From: an uncultured Clostridia bacterium
GTDB taxonomy: Bacteria > Bacillota > Clostridia > Christensenellales > DTU072
Direction of reading: 5' to 3'
NCBI GenBank assembly: GCA_934274515.1
Contig: CAKQTC010000016.1
Coordinates: 1-31,911, forward strand
Length of the DNA: 31,911 nucleotides
In this document: positions 1-7,812 of the stretch, one piece after another
How the letters are laid out: each line of letters starts with the position of its first letter
How positions within the stretch are numbered: the stretch's first letter is position 1
Translations under genes and position numbers: made by a program
Notes under the pieces: generated by a model
Database searches by the model: none
Told to the model about the DNA's origin: nothing
The model's input: the letters and a program-made list of their open reading frames with translations, nothing else

Positions 1-375
1 TCTTGAGTTCAATCTTGACTTCATAAACTTTTTACTGACTTCCTAAAATTAACTTTACGTAAACGTAATGTTCGTTTTTGAATAAGTGTTTCAGTTTATT
101 CTTTTTTTTCTCAAAAAAATTAACTTCGTTTAATTACACTTTCTTAAACCTTTCTGTTCTTATTTCAAGGTACGTTTTTGCGCTATTAAACATAGCCTAC
201 ATAGAATAACCTACTTTCAAACATTTGTCAATTATTTTTCAACGATTTTTAGAATTTATCGAAAAATTTTCCGATATTTCTTTTTTCTCGCCGTCGGCAA
301 CGCCAAAATCTCTCTCGCGCGGTCGTTCTTAATGCGCATTTCGCCTGTTTTTTACGTCGTTTCTCTTATAAAAAG
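1..375. other. AT-rich region without a recognisable gene
   Basis: This stretch lies downstream of the minus-strand mrp gene and runs to the window edge. It is very AT-rich for about the first 290 bases and has loosely repeated phrases of the kind GACTTC(A/C)TAAA near 16, 38 and 121. It then becomes GC-richer around 290-345, where GTCGGCAACG also occurs, a phrase shared with the repeat regions near 7021 and 31620. I see no open frame with a ribosome binding site, no RNA gene, and no clear intrinsic terminator for mrp. Confidence 0.5.
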
Positions 376-1158
376 TTAAAACTCCGCATTTTCGAGTTCG
401 TCGCAAAACCCTTCAAGGTAGTCGCTTTCTACAAGTTCGATAAGCCCGCGGTCGGTTATCGAGGCAATTTCTTCGTCCGTCGGGATTTCCGCAATCGGCA
501 CGTCGCCGTATTTTTTTGTAAATTCTTCCGCGCCGCTTTGTCCGTACGGATACAGTTTCGTTTTGCACTCGTCACAGATAAAATATGCTTGATTTTCAAC
601 CGCACCGACGATTTTTACGTTCATTTTTTTTGCCATATTAAGCGCTTTTTCCATAACCGACGACGCAAGTTTTTGCGGCGTAAAAACCGCGATAACGCCG
701 TCTACGGGCAAGTCGGACAGCACGGTCAGGGGAATATCTCCCGTCCCCGGCGGCATATCGATAAGCAAAACGTCGAGTTCCGTCCATATAACGCGCGTAA
801 AAAAAGTTTTTACGTATTCCGCACACACCGCTCCGCGCCAAACGACGGGGTCGGTAGGCGTTTCAAGCAAAAGGTTCATGCTTACGACCTGAATGCCGAA
901 TTTGCTTTCCGCCGGATAAACGCCGTCGGACGAGCCGCCGATAGGCTCGGTTAACCCGAAAAACTTAGGAATAGACGGTCCCGAAACGTCTGCGTCGAGG
1001 ATTCCGACTCTAAGCCCCCTGCGCATAAGCGTAACGGCGAGGAGGGCAGTAACGGTACTTTTCCCTACGCCTCCTTTCCCTCCGACAACGGCAAAAATAC
1101 GTTTAACCGAAGAAAACGGATGAAGGGAAACTTTATCGGGAATAAAACTATCGAGCAT
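376..1158 (-). CDS. mrp: Mrp/NBP35-family Fe-S cluster carrier ATPase
   Basis: This 260-residue P-loop ATPase belongs to the Mrp/ApbC/NBP35 family, which binds and transfers [4Fe-4S] clusters to apo-proteins in the cytoplasm. Near residue 27 it has the deviant Walker A motif GGKGGVGKST. This is followed by the family block DADVSGPSIPKFFG and by DMPPGTGDIPLT (Walker B/switch II). Late in the protein a CDEC motif supplies the CxxC pair that holds the bridging cluster in Mrp dimers. The N-terminal DUF59/MIP18 domain found in many longer Mrp proteins is absent, so this is the short form. The start is supported by GGAG about 8 bases upstream of ATG. The gene stands alone. No clear promoter was assigned, and the next gene upstream is the divergent tRNA-Pro. 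Confidence 0.93.
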   Translation of the reverse strand: MLDSFIPDKVSLHPFSSVKRIFAVVGGKGGVGKSTVTALLAVTLMRRGLRVGILDADVSGPSIPKFFGLTEPIGGSSDGVYPAESKFGIQVVSMNLLLETPTDPVVWRGAVCAEYVKTFFTRVIWTELDVLLIDMPPGTGDIPLTVLSDLPVDGVIAVFTPQKLASSVMEKALNMAKKMNVKIVGAVENQAYFICDECKTKLYPYGQSGAEEFTKKYGDVPIAEIPTDEEIASITDRGLIELVESDYLEGFCDELENAEF

Positions 1159-1243
1159 AGCGCAAACTCCATAAAACGGCGAGTAAGAAAAACGTCGTTT
1201 TTAAGTATGATACCATAAAAAAGATAAAAGTATAGCAAAACAC

Positions 1244-1272
1244 TTGCCAAAACAAGAAAAAGGATATAAAAT
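1244..1272 (+). promoter_or_regulatory. Promoter of tRNA-Pro
   Basis: A -35 box TTGCCA (1244-1249) and a -10 box TAAAAT (1267-1272) are separated by exactly 17 bases. They lie 22 bases upstream of the mature tRNA 5' end, as expected for a stand-alone tRNA gene. Confidence 0.6.
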
Positions 1273-1294
1273 AGCATTGCAAAAAAATAAACGA

Positions 1295-1371
1295 CGGGGT
1301 GTGGCACAGTTTGGTAGTGCGCTTGGTTCGGGACCAAGAGGCCGCTGGTTCAAGTCCAGTCACTCCGACCA
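1295..1371 (+). tRNA. tRNA-Pro (anticodon CGG)
   Basis: The sequence folds by eye into a complete 77-base cloverleaf. The acceptor stem is CGGGGTG/CACTCCG with one G-U pair. The D stem is GCAC/GTGC. The anticodon stem is CTTGG/CCAAG with loop TTCGGGA, so positions 34-36 read CGG and decode the proline codon CCG. The T stem is GCTGG/CCAGT around TTCAAGT. The discriminator A and the CCA tail (1369-1371) are encoded in the DNA. Its own promoter lies upstream and a strong terminator follows directly. Confidence 0.96.
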
Positions 1372-1372
1372 A

Positions 1373-1405
1373 AAAACACGAGTTCCCCAAAACTCGTGTT
1401 TTTTT
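1373..1405. terminator. Bidirectional intrinsic terminator
   Basis: A perfect 10-bp stem AACACGAGTT/AACTCGTGTT (1375-1384 and 1391-1400) has a 6-base loop. A T run follows on the plus strand. An A run precedes it, giving a U run on the minus strand. It can end both the tRNA-Pro transcript and the converging transcript of the 1484-5838 operon. Confidence 0.85.
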
Positions 1406-1483
1406 CATTCAATCCGACTGCGACAGTGCGGTTGAACGTCTACGTAAAATCGCTATAAATTCGTTTTTCCTCTATGCAATCTA

Positions 1484-2539
1484 TTATTTTAGTGTTTTTA
1501 TTACCATTTCAACCATTTTAATAACGCCTTTCCAAACTATCGATAAACGGACTTTGCTCTCCGCCACGATTTGATTGTCGTATTCGGTTAATTCATCGGG
1601 ATTTAACGCCAAAAGACGATCAAAATCGCGTTTCAATTCGCTTTTTGCAATCGTTCCGTCTTCGCCGAATTTTGCAAAAAACGCGCATGCTTTCGCCACA
1701 TCGTCGAGTTCTCCCTTGTCAAACAGAAATTTTACCGCGCAGACAAGTATTGCGTCGGTGTTAGGGTAATAGCCGATAACATCCACAAAATCCGAATTCT
1801 CCGCTTTGTTAAGTCTTCTTAACAATATGTTAAGCCCGTTTTTCGTTTCCTCGCAAAACCCGTCGCCGAAAACCACGTCGCCGAAACTCAACTTCGCCAT
1901 ATCGATTTCTTTCAACGCCTTTATCGCGTATTCCGCCGTCTTATATATGGTTTTATAAGATATTTCTTTGAACACGTCTTTCGCGTTTTTTATCGATTTC
2001 AAACCCGCAATAAATTCGCTATATCTCTCTTCCCCGAGTTCCGCCACCCCTTTTGAAAGAGCAACGACTACTTCCGTCGCATCTTTTTTTTGCTTATCGC
2101 TAAGTTTTTCAAAAATAAACCCATCGCCTTTTATCGCGTCAAATTTTAACGAACGTACCGCCGATAAATATTTAACGCATGCGAACATTGATTTGCTTTT
2201 TATCGCATTAGGGTTCCCGTAAGCGACCAAAGCATTACCCCAAACCGCAGAGTTAACTTTTGCAAAACTTCTTGCCGCGATAAAATATTTCTTTGCGTCG
2301 TTTGTCGCAAGCGCGTTAATCGCGTTTACTACGCTTATCACTTCCTTGCTTTCTACTCCGCCGTCACTTAACGCCTGACATAGCGCAATCTCTTTTTCGT
2401 ATCTCATTTCCATTACGTCAACGACAGCAATAATTGCCGCGCAAATAATAAGCGCGGCAATTATTATCGTTATCGTTTTTTTACTTCCCGACAAGCGAAT
2501 TAATAAACCGTTTCCGTCGGTATTTGCTCTTCTTTTCAC
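1484..2539 (-). CDS. Membrane-anchored protein of unknown function
   Basis: This 351-residue protein is not recognised. A basic, polar N-terminus of about 22 residues is followed by one strongly hydrophobic segment (about residues 23-42, TITIIIAALIICAAIIAVV). The rest, about 300 residues, is predicted soluble and mostly helical with many Lys, Ala and Val. The likely topology is a single N-terminal anchor with the body outside the membrane. The start is a GTG eight bases after the stop of the upstream lipoprotein gene, without an obvious Shine-Dalgarno, so translational coupling is likely. The block near residues 67-85 (ALATNDAKKYFIAARSFAK) resembles ALLNLDAKKYANIAKIVYA in the lipoprotein, hinting that the two share a domain. 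The two genes probably form one surface-associated operon ended by the terminator at 1373-1405. Confidence 0.7.
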   Translation of the reverse strand: MKRRANTDGNGLLIRLSGSKKTITIIIAALIICAAIIAVVDVMEMRYEKEIALCQALSDGGVESKEVISVVNAINALATNDAKKYFIAARSFAKVNSAVWGNALVAYGNPNAIKSKSMFACVKYLSAVRSLKFDAIKGDGFIFEKLSDKQKKDATEVVVALSKGVAELGEERYSEFIAGLKSIKNAKDVFKEISYKTIYKTAEYAIKALKEIDMAKLSFGDVVFGDGFCEETKNGLNILLRRLNKAENSDFVDVIGYYPNTDAILVCAVKFLFDKGELDDVAKACAFFAKFGEDGTIAKSELKRDFDRLLALNPDELTEYDNQIVAESKVRLSIVWKGVIKMVEMVIKTLK

Positions 2540-2547
2540 TAGTGCTT

Positions 2548-5500
2548 TTATTGTTCTGCCGGTGTCGTTTCCACAACTTTATACTTAATTTTTTGATGGA
2601 TTACTTTAGCACCATAAAAATTTTCCTTCACTTCTTCGTCGGTTAGTTTTTCTTGATTCTTTTCAAACCAAAATTCACCTTCCTTTACTTCGTCGGAAGC
2701 AACCTGTGTGTCAATGTTATGGTTGATTTTCTCTCCTTCTTCACTTTGTTCGTTCATTTCGACGATCGTAGTACTGTCCGAGGTTTCTTCTTTCTGGCTC
2801 ACTCCGTTTACTAAAATATCGTATTTTATCGTCATCGTCATTTGATTAACATCCGAACCTACGGCAAAAAAGCATACTCCGTCTTCTTCCCCGAGAAATC
2901 CTTGTCCGCCCGTAAACGTATATACGAATTTTACGCTTACTTCCGTGTCTTCCGTCACGTTAACACTATACGTTCCCGAAAATAATTCACATGCCTCTTG
3001 TCCGTCTTTTTCAAGCCAAATTTTACCTTCTCTTTCCCCTACGACAGACGTATCGATATCGTGTTTCAACTCAAAACCGTATCTTGCCATCCTCGTTCTA
3101 AGTTCGGCTATGGTCATTGTTTCTACTATTTGGTCTAACCATATATTCTCATAGTAAAAAGCAATATCTGCATTTACCGGAATGGCGTCTATGTCTTCCC
3201 CAAAGTCAAAGTCAAGAGAATGCTGTAAACCTACATCTCCGACGACTCTTTCAGCAAAAAGAACGATAACGTTTCCCGAAAATAATTCACATACCTCTTG
3301 TCCGTCTTTTTCAAGCCAAATTTTACCTTCTCTTTCCCCTCCGACAGACGTATCGATATTGTGCTTCAACTCAAAACCGTATCTTGCCATCCTCGTTCTG
3401 AGTTCGGCTATGGTCATTCTCCCCCACACGTTCTCGACATAGTAATCCCCGTCGGCATCGTAGAGGTCGATATCTACAAAAACAGAAACTTCATCTATTG
3501 CTTGATTTATATTTATATTAGTTATATCATTTATAACCGTTTCCAAATTCGCGTAACCCGTGACTCTACCGATAGTAATGACTTTAACCGTTTCGTCGAA
3601 CGTACGTTCTTTGCCGTCCAATTTAGCGATAATTTTGATTTTTTGCTTGCCGAGTTTATTCTTATCAAAGCCTTTGATCGTTATGGCGTCATCGTCAAAA
3701 GAATATTCTTTGCTACAATTATTTATATCATAGTTATACTCGAGGATAATTCTTCCTTTGATGTCCTCGCCTTTCAAAACTCTATCTTTTATCTCTATAC
3801 TTATATTTGTTTCTTTCGCCGTTCCGTTCGGGTCGTATACGTAGTAAACAAACGGAATATAAACGTCTCCGAAAACCTTGTGCTTTACAAACTTCACTAA
3901 TCCGTTATGTTCTCCGACATTGTTTTGGCTGAATCCGATCACTTCGCTTTTTTCCGAATATTCGGTCAAATAACTCCAATCTATGTAGTTGCTTTTTCCC
4001 GTATCTTTGTGATAAGCATTATAATCCATCTGCAAATCATCAATAATTTGGTCGTTCGTTACCGTTTCGTTTTTGGAAACGGAAATTCCTTTTATATCGT
4101 TCGTAGTAATAACAAATTTAGACGCCGTCGTTTTGTCATATGCGTATACTACGGATTTTTTAATGACCTTCTCTCCTTTATACTCAAAAATAACATCGCA
4201 AAATCCCTCTTTTGACGTATCGCAAGAAACACTTACTTTGCTTTTGTCAAAGCCGTCGGGTTCGTCGGTGGAATACGGTCCGCTTTCGTAGTAAACGCCG
4301 TTATAATAGCAACTATAGTTTAATTCTTTCTTCACGGTTTCTTTGTCTGCACCGACGGGAACAAAACAATTCCTGTACACATAAACGCGCAAACCATGCT
4401 CTTTCGTTTCGATAAGTTTTTTAAGTTGCGTTGCGTACTCTGTTCTTTCTTGCGCTGTCGTATCTTCGGCAGATTTCGCTGAACATTTTTTCATCAAAGA
4501 TTTAACTTCGACAAAGTTTACGCTCCGTCTTCCGTCTATTGCTTTAAGTACATTATTCACAAATTGTTCGCTTTTTTCGTTTAACTTGTAGTGTTTATTT
4601 ACGTAGTTTCCGACTTTCGCCACGATATATCCGATTTTTTCTTGCTGTTCCGCCTCGGTTGTCGCTTTCGCATAATCGTCGTAATCCATATAAACGCCTG
4701 CAACAAAATCCGGCTTTAGGTTTTGCAAAATATCGGCGGCGGTTTTCAAAATTCCGCATACGCCGAAAATATCGAAATATTCTTCCTCTCCTTCTTCCAC
4801 TCCTATGCTCTTCAAAAATCCGTGATAGGCTTCGTTTACATTCTTTTCGAACTCGACCACGTTCCCGAATCCGCCGATAAACGCGTTTAACGCTTGTCCT
4901 ACGTAATTAACCGCGTCTACGATTTGTTTGTAACTAAGCGAACCTTTACCGGAAAGCATTTCTTCTATATTGTCGCTACTAGCGAACGCATACACGATTT
5001 TTGCTATATTTGCGTATTTTTTCGCGTCTAAATTCAGCAACGCTTTCATTCCGTTTATTATGCCTTTCAACGTATACGTCGCAGAATCGCTACTTACCGT
5101 CGAATTTGCCATTCTCAACATTGTGTTATCGGTAAAAAGCAAACTCTCTACGTATTTATAGTTATTCCCAAAAAATTTCTTCGCGTCTGATATGCTCTTG
5201 TTCGCATCATTGTTGCTGGTACGATATTTGATACGGACTTCATCCAGCGCGAATGCTTTTTTTACAAAACCTGCTCCTATTGCCTGCATTTGTTCAGGCT
5301 TGATGATATCAAAAATCGCTTTTGTCGCGTCGAAAACTTTCTTTATTTTATCGGCAGTTATTATATTAATATCGAATTTGTCGGACTTTATTATAGTAAG
5401 AACGGTATCCTTTATTACACTAATTCCGTCCTTTGTTTTCGCATTAAGCGAAGTAAGTTGTTCGTTTGTTACACCTGCTGCCTTAAAGGTTTCCGTAAGT

Positions 5501-5838
5501 ATTTTTACGTCGTCCTCGGTAAGCGTTATCATTTCATCTTTGGCAATTTCATTAATCGCGTCTACATAGAATTTGACCCATGCTTTTACTTGCCCTTCGG
5601 TAATGTTTGACGCGGAAATTTTTTCTCTTCCCGGAAGTTTGTCTCCGTTTCCCCAATCTCCGCCATAAGAAATATCTCCGTAATCTTTGTCTTTGTCTTT
5701 ACCGACGTCTTCGACCTTGTCTTTACCGACGTCTTCGGTCTTGTCTTTATCGAACGTAGGCCCGCAAGCCACCATTCCCAAAGAACAAAACAGCAAACAT
5801 AGCAATGCGATAAGCGCAAATTTCAATGTCCTTTTCAT
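2548..5838 (-). CDS. Large repeat-containing lipoprotein with Ig-like domains
   Basis: This 1096-residue surface lipoprotein has unknown function. A lysine-led hydrophobic signal peptide ends in a lipobox-like MVAC with the lipidated Cys at residue 25. Next comes a charged linker with repeats of the type DKxEDVGK (about 30-52). A long, mainly helical region follows (about 70-480). Then come segments resembling bacterial Ig-like domains (about 480-770; for example GFDKNKLGKQKIKIIAKLDG, and EPDGFDKSK with a following beta pattern). The C-terminal part has two almost identical about 49-residue repeats 100 residues apart (about 807-855 and 907-955), sharing MTIAELRTRMARYGFELKH. A diverged third copy begins near 1040 (HNIDTQV..EGEFWFEK). 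AAGGAGG lies upstream of ATG. It heads a two-gene operon with the anchored protein at 1484. A role in adhesion or the cell surface is inferred from architecture only. Confidence 0.8.
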   Translation of the reverse strand: MKRTLKFALIALLCLLFCSLGMVACGPTFDKDKTEDVGKDKVEDVGKDKDKDYGDISYGGDWGNGDKLPGREKISASNITEGQVKAWVKFYVDAINEIAKDEMITLTEDDVKILTETFKAAGVTNEQLTSLNAKTKDGISVIKDTVLTIIKSDKFDINIITADKIKKVFDATKAIFDIIKPEQMQAIGAGFVKKAFALDEVRIKYRTSNNDANKSISDAKKFFGNNYKYVESLLFTDNTMLRMANSTVSSDSATYTLKGIINGMKALLNLDAKKYANIAKIVYAFASSDNIEEMLSGKGSLSYKQIVDAVNYVGQALNAFIGGFGNVVEFEKNVNEAYHGFLKSIGVEEGEEEYFDIFGVCGILKTAADILQNLKPDFVAGVYMDYDDYAKATTEAEQQEKIGYIVAKVGNYVNKHYKLNEKSEQFVNNVLKAIDGRRSVNFVEVKSLMKKCSAKSAEDTTAQERTEYATQLKKLIETKEHGLRVYVYRNCFVPVGADKETVKKELNYSCYYNGVYYESGPYSTDEPDGFDKSKVSVSCDTSKEGFCDVIFEYKGEKVIKKSVVYAYDKTTASKFVITTNDIKGISVSKNETVTNDQIIDDLQMDYNAYHKDTGKSNYIDWSYLTEYSEKSEVIGFSQNNVGEHNGLVKFVKHKVFGDVYIPFVYYVYDPNGTAKETNISIEIKDRVLKGEDIKGRIILEYNYDINNCSKEYSFDDDAITIKGFDKNKLGKQKIKIIAKLDGKERTFDETVKVITIGRVTGYANLETVINDITNININQAIDEVSVFVDIDLYDADGDYYVENVWGRMTIAELRTRMARYGFELKHNIDTSVGGEREGKIWLEKDGQEVCELFSGNVIVLFAERVVGDVGLQHSLDFDFGEDIDAIPVNADIAFYYENIWLDQIVETMTIAELRTRMARYGFELKHDIDTSVVGEREGKIWLEKDGQEACELFSGTYSVNVTEDTEVSVKFVYTFTGGQGFLGEEDGVCFFAVGSDVNQMTMTIKYDILVNGVSQKEETSDSTTIVEMNEQSEEGEKINHNIDTQVASDEVKEGEFWFEKNQEKLTDEEVKENFYGAKVIHQKIKYKVVETTPAEQ
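2973..3118 (-). repeat. Direct repeat, copy 2 (within lipoprotein gene)
   Basis: This 146-base segment recurs at 3273-3418, exactly 300 bases away, with about five mismatches by eye. It encodes residues about 907-955 of the lipoprotein. The near-identity at DNA level points to a recent in-frame duplication or gene conversion. Confidence 0.9.
3273..3418 (-). repeat. Direct repeat, copy 1 (within lipoprotein gene)
   Basis: This is the partner of 2973-3118 and encodes residues about 807-855. The segment between the two copies is not itself repeated, so the pair is a spaced rather than a head-to-tail duplication. Confidence 0.9.
5693..5752 (-). repeat. 24-bp tandem repeat encoding the lipoprotein linker
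   Basis: There are two full copies (5693-5716, 5717-5740) and one partial copy of a 24-base unit. It codes for the charged DKxEDVGK linker just after the lipidated cysteine. Variable copy number of such a spacer would set the reach of the protein from the membrane; that is inference. Confidence 0.8.
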
Positions 5839-5983
5839 TTTTAGATATCCTCCTTAATTTTTATATGACAACAAACCGCTCGTAAAAGCAGGTTAGATTG
5901 TTTGCAAAATAATATCGGAAATTTTTGACAGTAAAAATAGTATTTTTCCCCATAATTTTCCTTTTTTCTTAATCTATATTATG

Positions 5984-6012
5984 ATTATATATCGGTTTTG
6001 TTATAATTTCAA
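5984..6012 (-). promoter_or_regulatory. Promoter of the lipoprotein operon
   Basis: On the minus strand, a -35 TTGAAA (6007-6012) and a consensus -10 TATAAT (5984-5989) are 17 bases apart. This gives a leader of about 140 bases before the ATG at 5838. No riboswitch-like structure was recognised in that leader. Confidence 0.6.
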
Positions 6013-6048
6013 GCATTTTGTCATAATTCGTTATCTTTTTCTTTCCGC

Positions 6049-6084
6049 TTCTGTGTCGGCGTCGGTTTCTGTGTCGGCGTCGGT
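6049..6084. repeat. 18-bp tandem duplication
   Basis: The unit TTCTGTGTCGGCGTCGGT occurs twice head to tail (6049-6066 and 6067-6084). It lies in the otherwise AT-rich divergent intergenic region between the lipoprotein operon and the DUF308 gene. Function unknown; it may be simple slippage. Confidence 0.85.
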
Positions 6085-6195
6085 TCGGGGAAACGGTTTT
6101 GGGGACGCGTTTTTTGAATGATTTTTTGCAAAAAATATTACTTTTGGCTCGTTTTAAGGTATTTTTAACTTTGCTATTTACTTTTTTTGACGAAG

Positions 6196-6204
6196 TGGTA
6201 TACT
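6196..6204 (+). promoter_or_regulatory. Possible extended -10 promoter of the DUF308 gene
   Basis: TGGTATACT matches an extended -10 element (TGn plus TATACT at 6199-6204), about 65 bases upstream of the start codon. The -35 region is poor. The transcript leader would contain a small hairpin, CGAAAGG/CCTTTCG, around 6220-6240. Confidence 0.4.
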
Positions 6205-6268
6205 AACGAAAAAGGCCGCCGAAAGGCGTTTCCCTTTCGCGTGCCGTTAGTTAAAAAGGAGTAGAAAT

Positions 6269-6877
6269 ATGGACAATTTCAAAAGTTTCGCAAAAAGGGT
6301 TAAGTGGGAAACCGTTCTTATGGCTCTTACCGCGATTATCGTCGGTATCGCTTTTATAGTCGCTCCGTCGTCTTCGGGTGCGGTGGTCGTTTATCTGTCG
6401 GGCGCGTTACTGCTCTGTATCGGAATTTACTGTTTTGTTAAATTCTTCACCATGCGTCTTTCTCTGCCGAGTTTTATGTTCACGGGCATCCTTCTTATGC
6501 TCGTCGGCATTTTCTTTCTCGTTCGCCCCGACGTCGTTCAAGGTATCTTGACGGTTTTGTTCGGCATATACCTTATTCTTGACGGTTTATTCAAAATTCG
6601 CGACGGTATCGAGTGCGTTCGTTTACGCGTAAAAGGCGGCTGGTCTTTGTTCCTTCTCGCGGCTATTACCATTATTCTCGGTCTTCTCGTTATGTTCGGT
6701 TCTTTTGAAGACATAATGATAATCGCGGGAACTTCGCTAATTATCGACGGTATTTGCGACATTTTCACCACAATCTACCTTAGCGCGTACGTCCACAAAG
6801 CCAAACGTGCCATCAAAAAAGAAGCGGAAAAGAATTCCGTGCCGGTATCCGAATACAAAATCGACGACGGGGAATAA
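6269..6877 (+). CDS. DUF308 / HdeD-family membrane protein
   Basis: This 202-residue integral membrane protein has about six hydrophobic segments (around residues 15-35, 38-58, 68-88, 91-110, 122-140 and 143-163). It has a charged C-terminal tail that is probably cytoplasmic. The duplicated pattern of paired helices, with blocks such as GILLMLVGIFFLVRPDV and GIYLILDGLFKIRDGI, is typical of the DUF308 family that includes E. coli HdeD. HdeD is linked to acid resistance, but most family members have no known biochemical role, so none is claimed here. AAGGAG lies 8 bases upstream of ATG. The gene appears monocistronic, with a terminator close behind. Confidence 0.85.
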   Translation: MDNFKSFAKRVKWETVLMALTAIIVGIAFIVAPSSSGAVVVYLSGALLLCIGIYCFVKFFTMRLSLPSFMFTGILLMLVGIFFLVRPDVVQGILTVLFGIYLILDGLFKIRDGIECVRLRVKGGWSLFLLAAITIILGLLVMFGSFEDIMIIAGTSLIIDGICDIFTTIYLSAYVHKAKRAIKKEAEKNSVPVSEYKIDDGE

Positions 6878-6903
6878 TTCCGTCTTATTCGGCTTTCGCT
6901 GAC

Positions 6904-6930
6904 AATCGCCGCCTAAAAACGGCGATTTTT
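6904..6930 (+). terminator. Intrinsic terminator after the DUF308 gene
   Basis: An 8-bp stem AATCGCCG/CGGCGATT (6904-6911 and 6920-6927) with an 8-base loop is followed by T residues. It lies 26 bases past the stop codon. Confidence 0.8.
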
Positions 6931-7146
6931 GCTTGTAAAAGTCATTTCCGTCACTATACGCTGCGGCTATTGCTTAGACGTTTCGACTGCGCTCAACGTG
7001 ACACTCGGTGCGGTCTTTTCGTCGGCAACGCGGCGTTGCATTTCGGTTTTTGCCTAAACGTCTTGATTGCGCCCACATGACAATCTGAGCGAGCGTATCC
7101 GTAACTTTTCACATCGACGCGTTTGCGTTGCGGTGTGTCGTTTTCA
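6931..7146. repeat. Degenerate dispersed intergenic repeats
   Basis: No gene is seen. Two related blocks lie at about 6972-7012 (core TTCGACTGCGCTCAACGTGA) and about 7052-7095 (core CTTGATTGCGCCCACATGA). Between them is GTCGGCAACGCGGCGTTGC (7021-7039), an inverted-repeat phrase. Similar blocks recur at 31600-31740 and in part near 294. The core resembles the TTCGACTGCGCTCA-type intergenic repeats common in many bacterial genomes, but the copies are decayed. Confidence 0.6.
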
Positions 7147-7812
7147 TCAATAAATATCTAAAACCGTGAGCGTTTTTTCGTTGACCTTAAATTTGATTTC
7201 TTTCCCGCAAAATCCGAACCCGAACTCGCGGTCGTCCGTGACGTATGCCGGGCGAGGATCGAGCGACAGCGCGTCGATTAGTCCGTCGAGTTTTTCTTGC
7301 GGTATTAGCCGTTTCAATTCGGGCGGAAACACTACTTCGAGTTTATGCCCGAGTTTTTCTTCGGCAAAACCGCCGCGTGCGTCGGGGTGACTTTCAAAAA
7401 ACGGAAGGTATGGTTTTACGTCGTATACGGGCGAACCGTCCGCCGCGTCCGCGCCCTGCACTTTTAGCACCGTTCTCCCGTTCACTCTGTCTACGGAAAC
7501 AAGTTTAACCAAAGTCAGTCCGAGACCGTTCGGGCGAAAAGGGGAGCGCGTCGCAAAAACGCCCATTCTTTCGTTTCCGCCGAGCCGAGGCGGACGAACG
7601 GTTAGATTTCGGGTCTGTTCTGCTCGGTCGAACCCGAAAATAAGCCAAACGTAATCGAACCCGTCAAGTCCGCGCACCGCGTCCGGGGATGAAAATTCGG
7701 GCGTGAAAACGACTTCGGAAACAAGACCGGTCATGCCGCTTTGTCTGGGTATGCCGAATTTAGACGTAAAATCGCTTTTTATAAAGGCAACGGGCGTAAT
7801 AGAATTAGTCAA
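7147..7812 (-). CDS. trmO: TrmO, tRNA (t6A37) N6-methyltransferase (TsaA/YaeB family)
   Basis: TrmO methylates N6-threonylcarbamoyladenosine at position 37 of some tRNAs using S-adenosylmethionine. The family blocks are all present: IKSDFTSKFGIPRQSG near the N-terminus, GLDGFDYVWLIFGF, GVFATRSPFRPNGLGL and DVKPYLPFFESHPDA. The open frame extends 35 codons further upstream, but that part reads through the acyltransferase gene out of frame. The family N-terminus fits a TTG start at 7812, giving 221 residues. A GGAGA lies 4 bases upstream, and the start overlaps the end of the acyltransferase gene by 8 bases, so translation is probably coupled. It is the last gene of a degV-acyltransferase-trmO operon. 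The choice of TTG is inferred; no ATG fits. Confidence 0.88.
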   Translation of the reverse strand: MTNSITPVAFIKSDFTSKFGIPRQSGMTGLVSEVVFTPEFSSPDAVRGLDGFDYVWLIFGFDRAEQTRNLTVRPPRLGGNERMGVFATRSPFRPNGLGLTLVKLVSVDRVNGRTVLKVQGADAADGSPVYDVKPYLPFFESHPDARGGFAEEKLGHKLEVVFPPELKRLIPQEKLDGLIDALSLDPRPAYVTDDREFGFGFCGKEIKFKVNEKTLTVLDIY

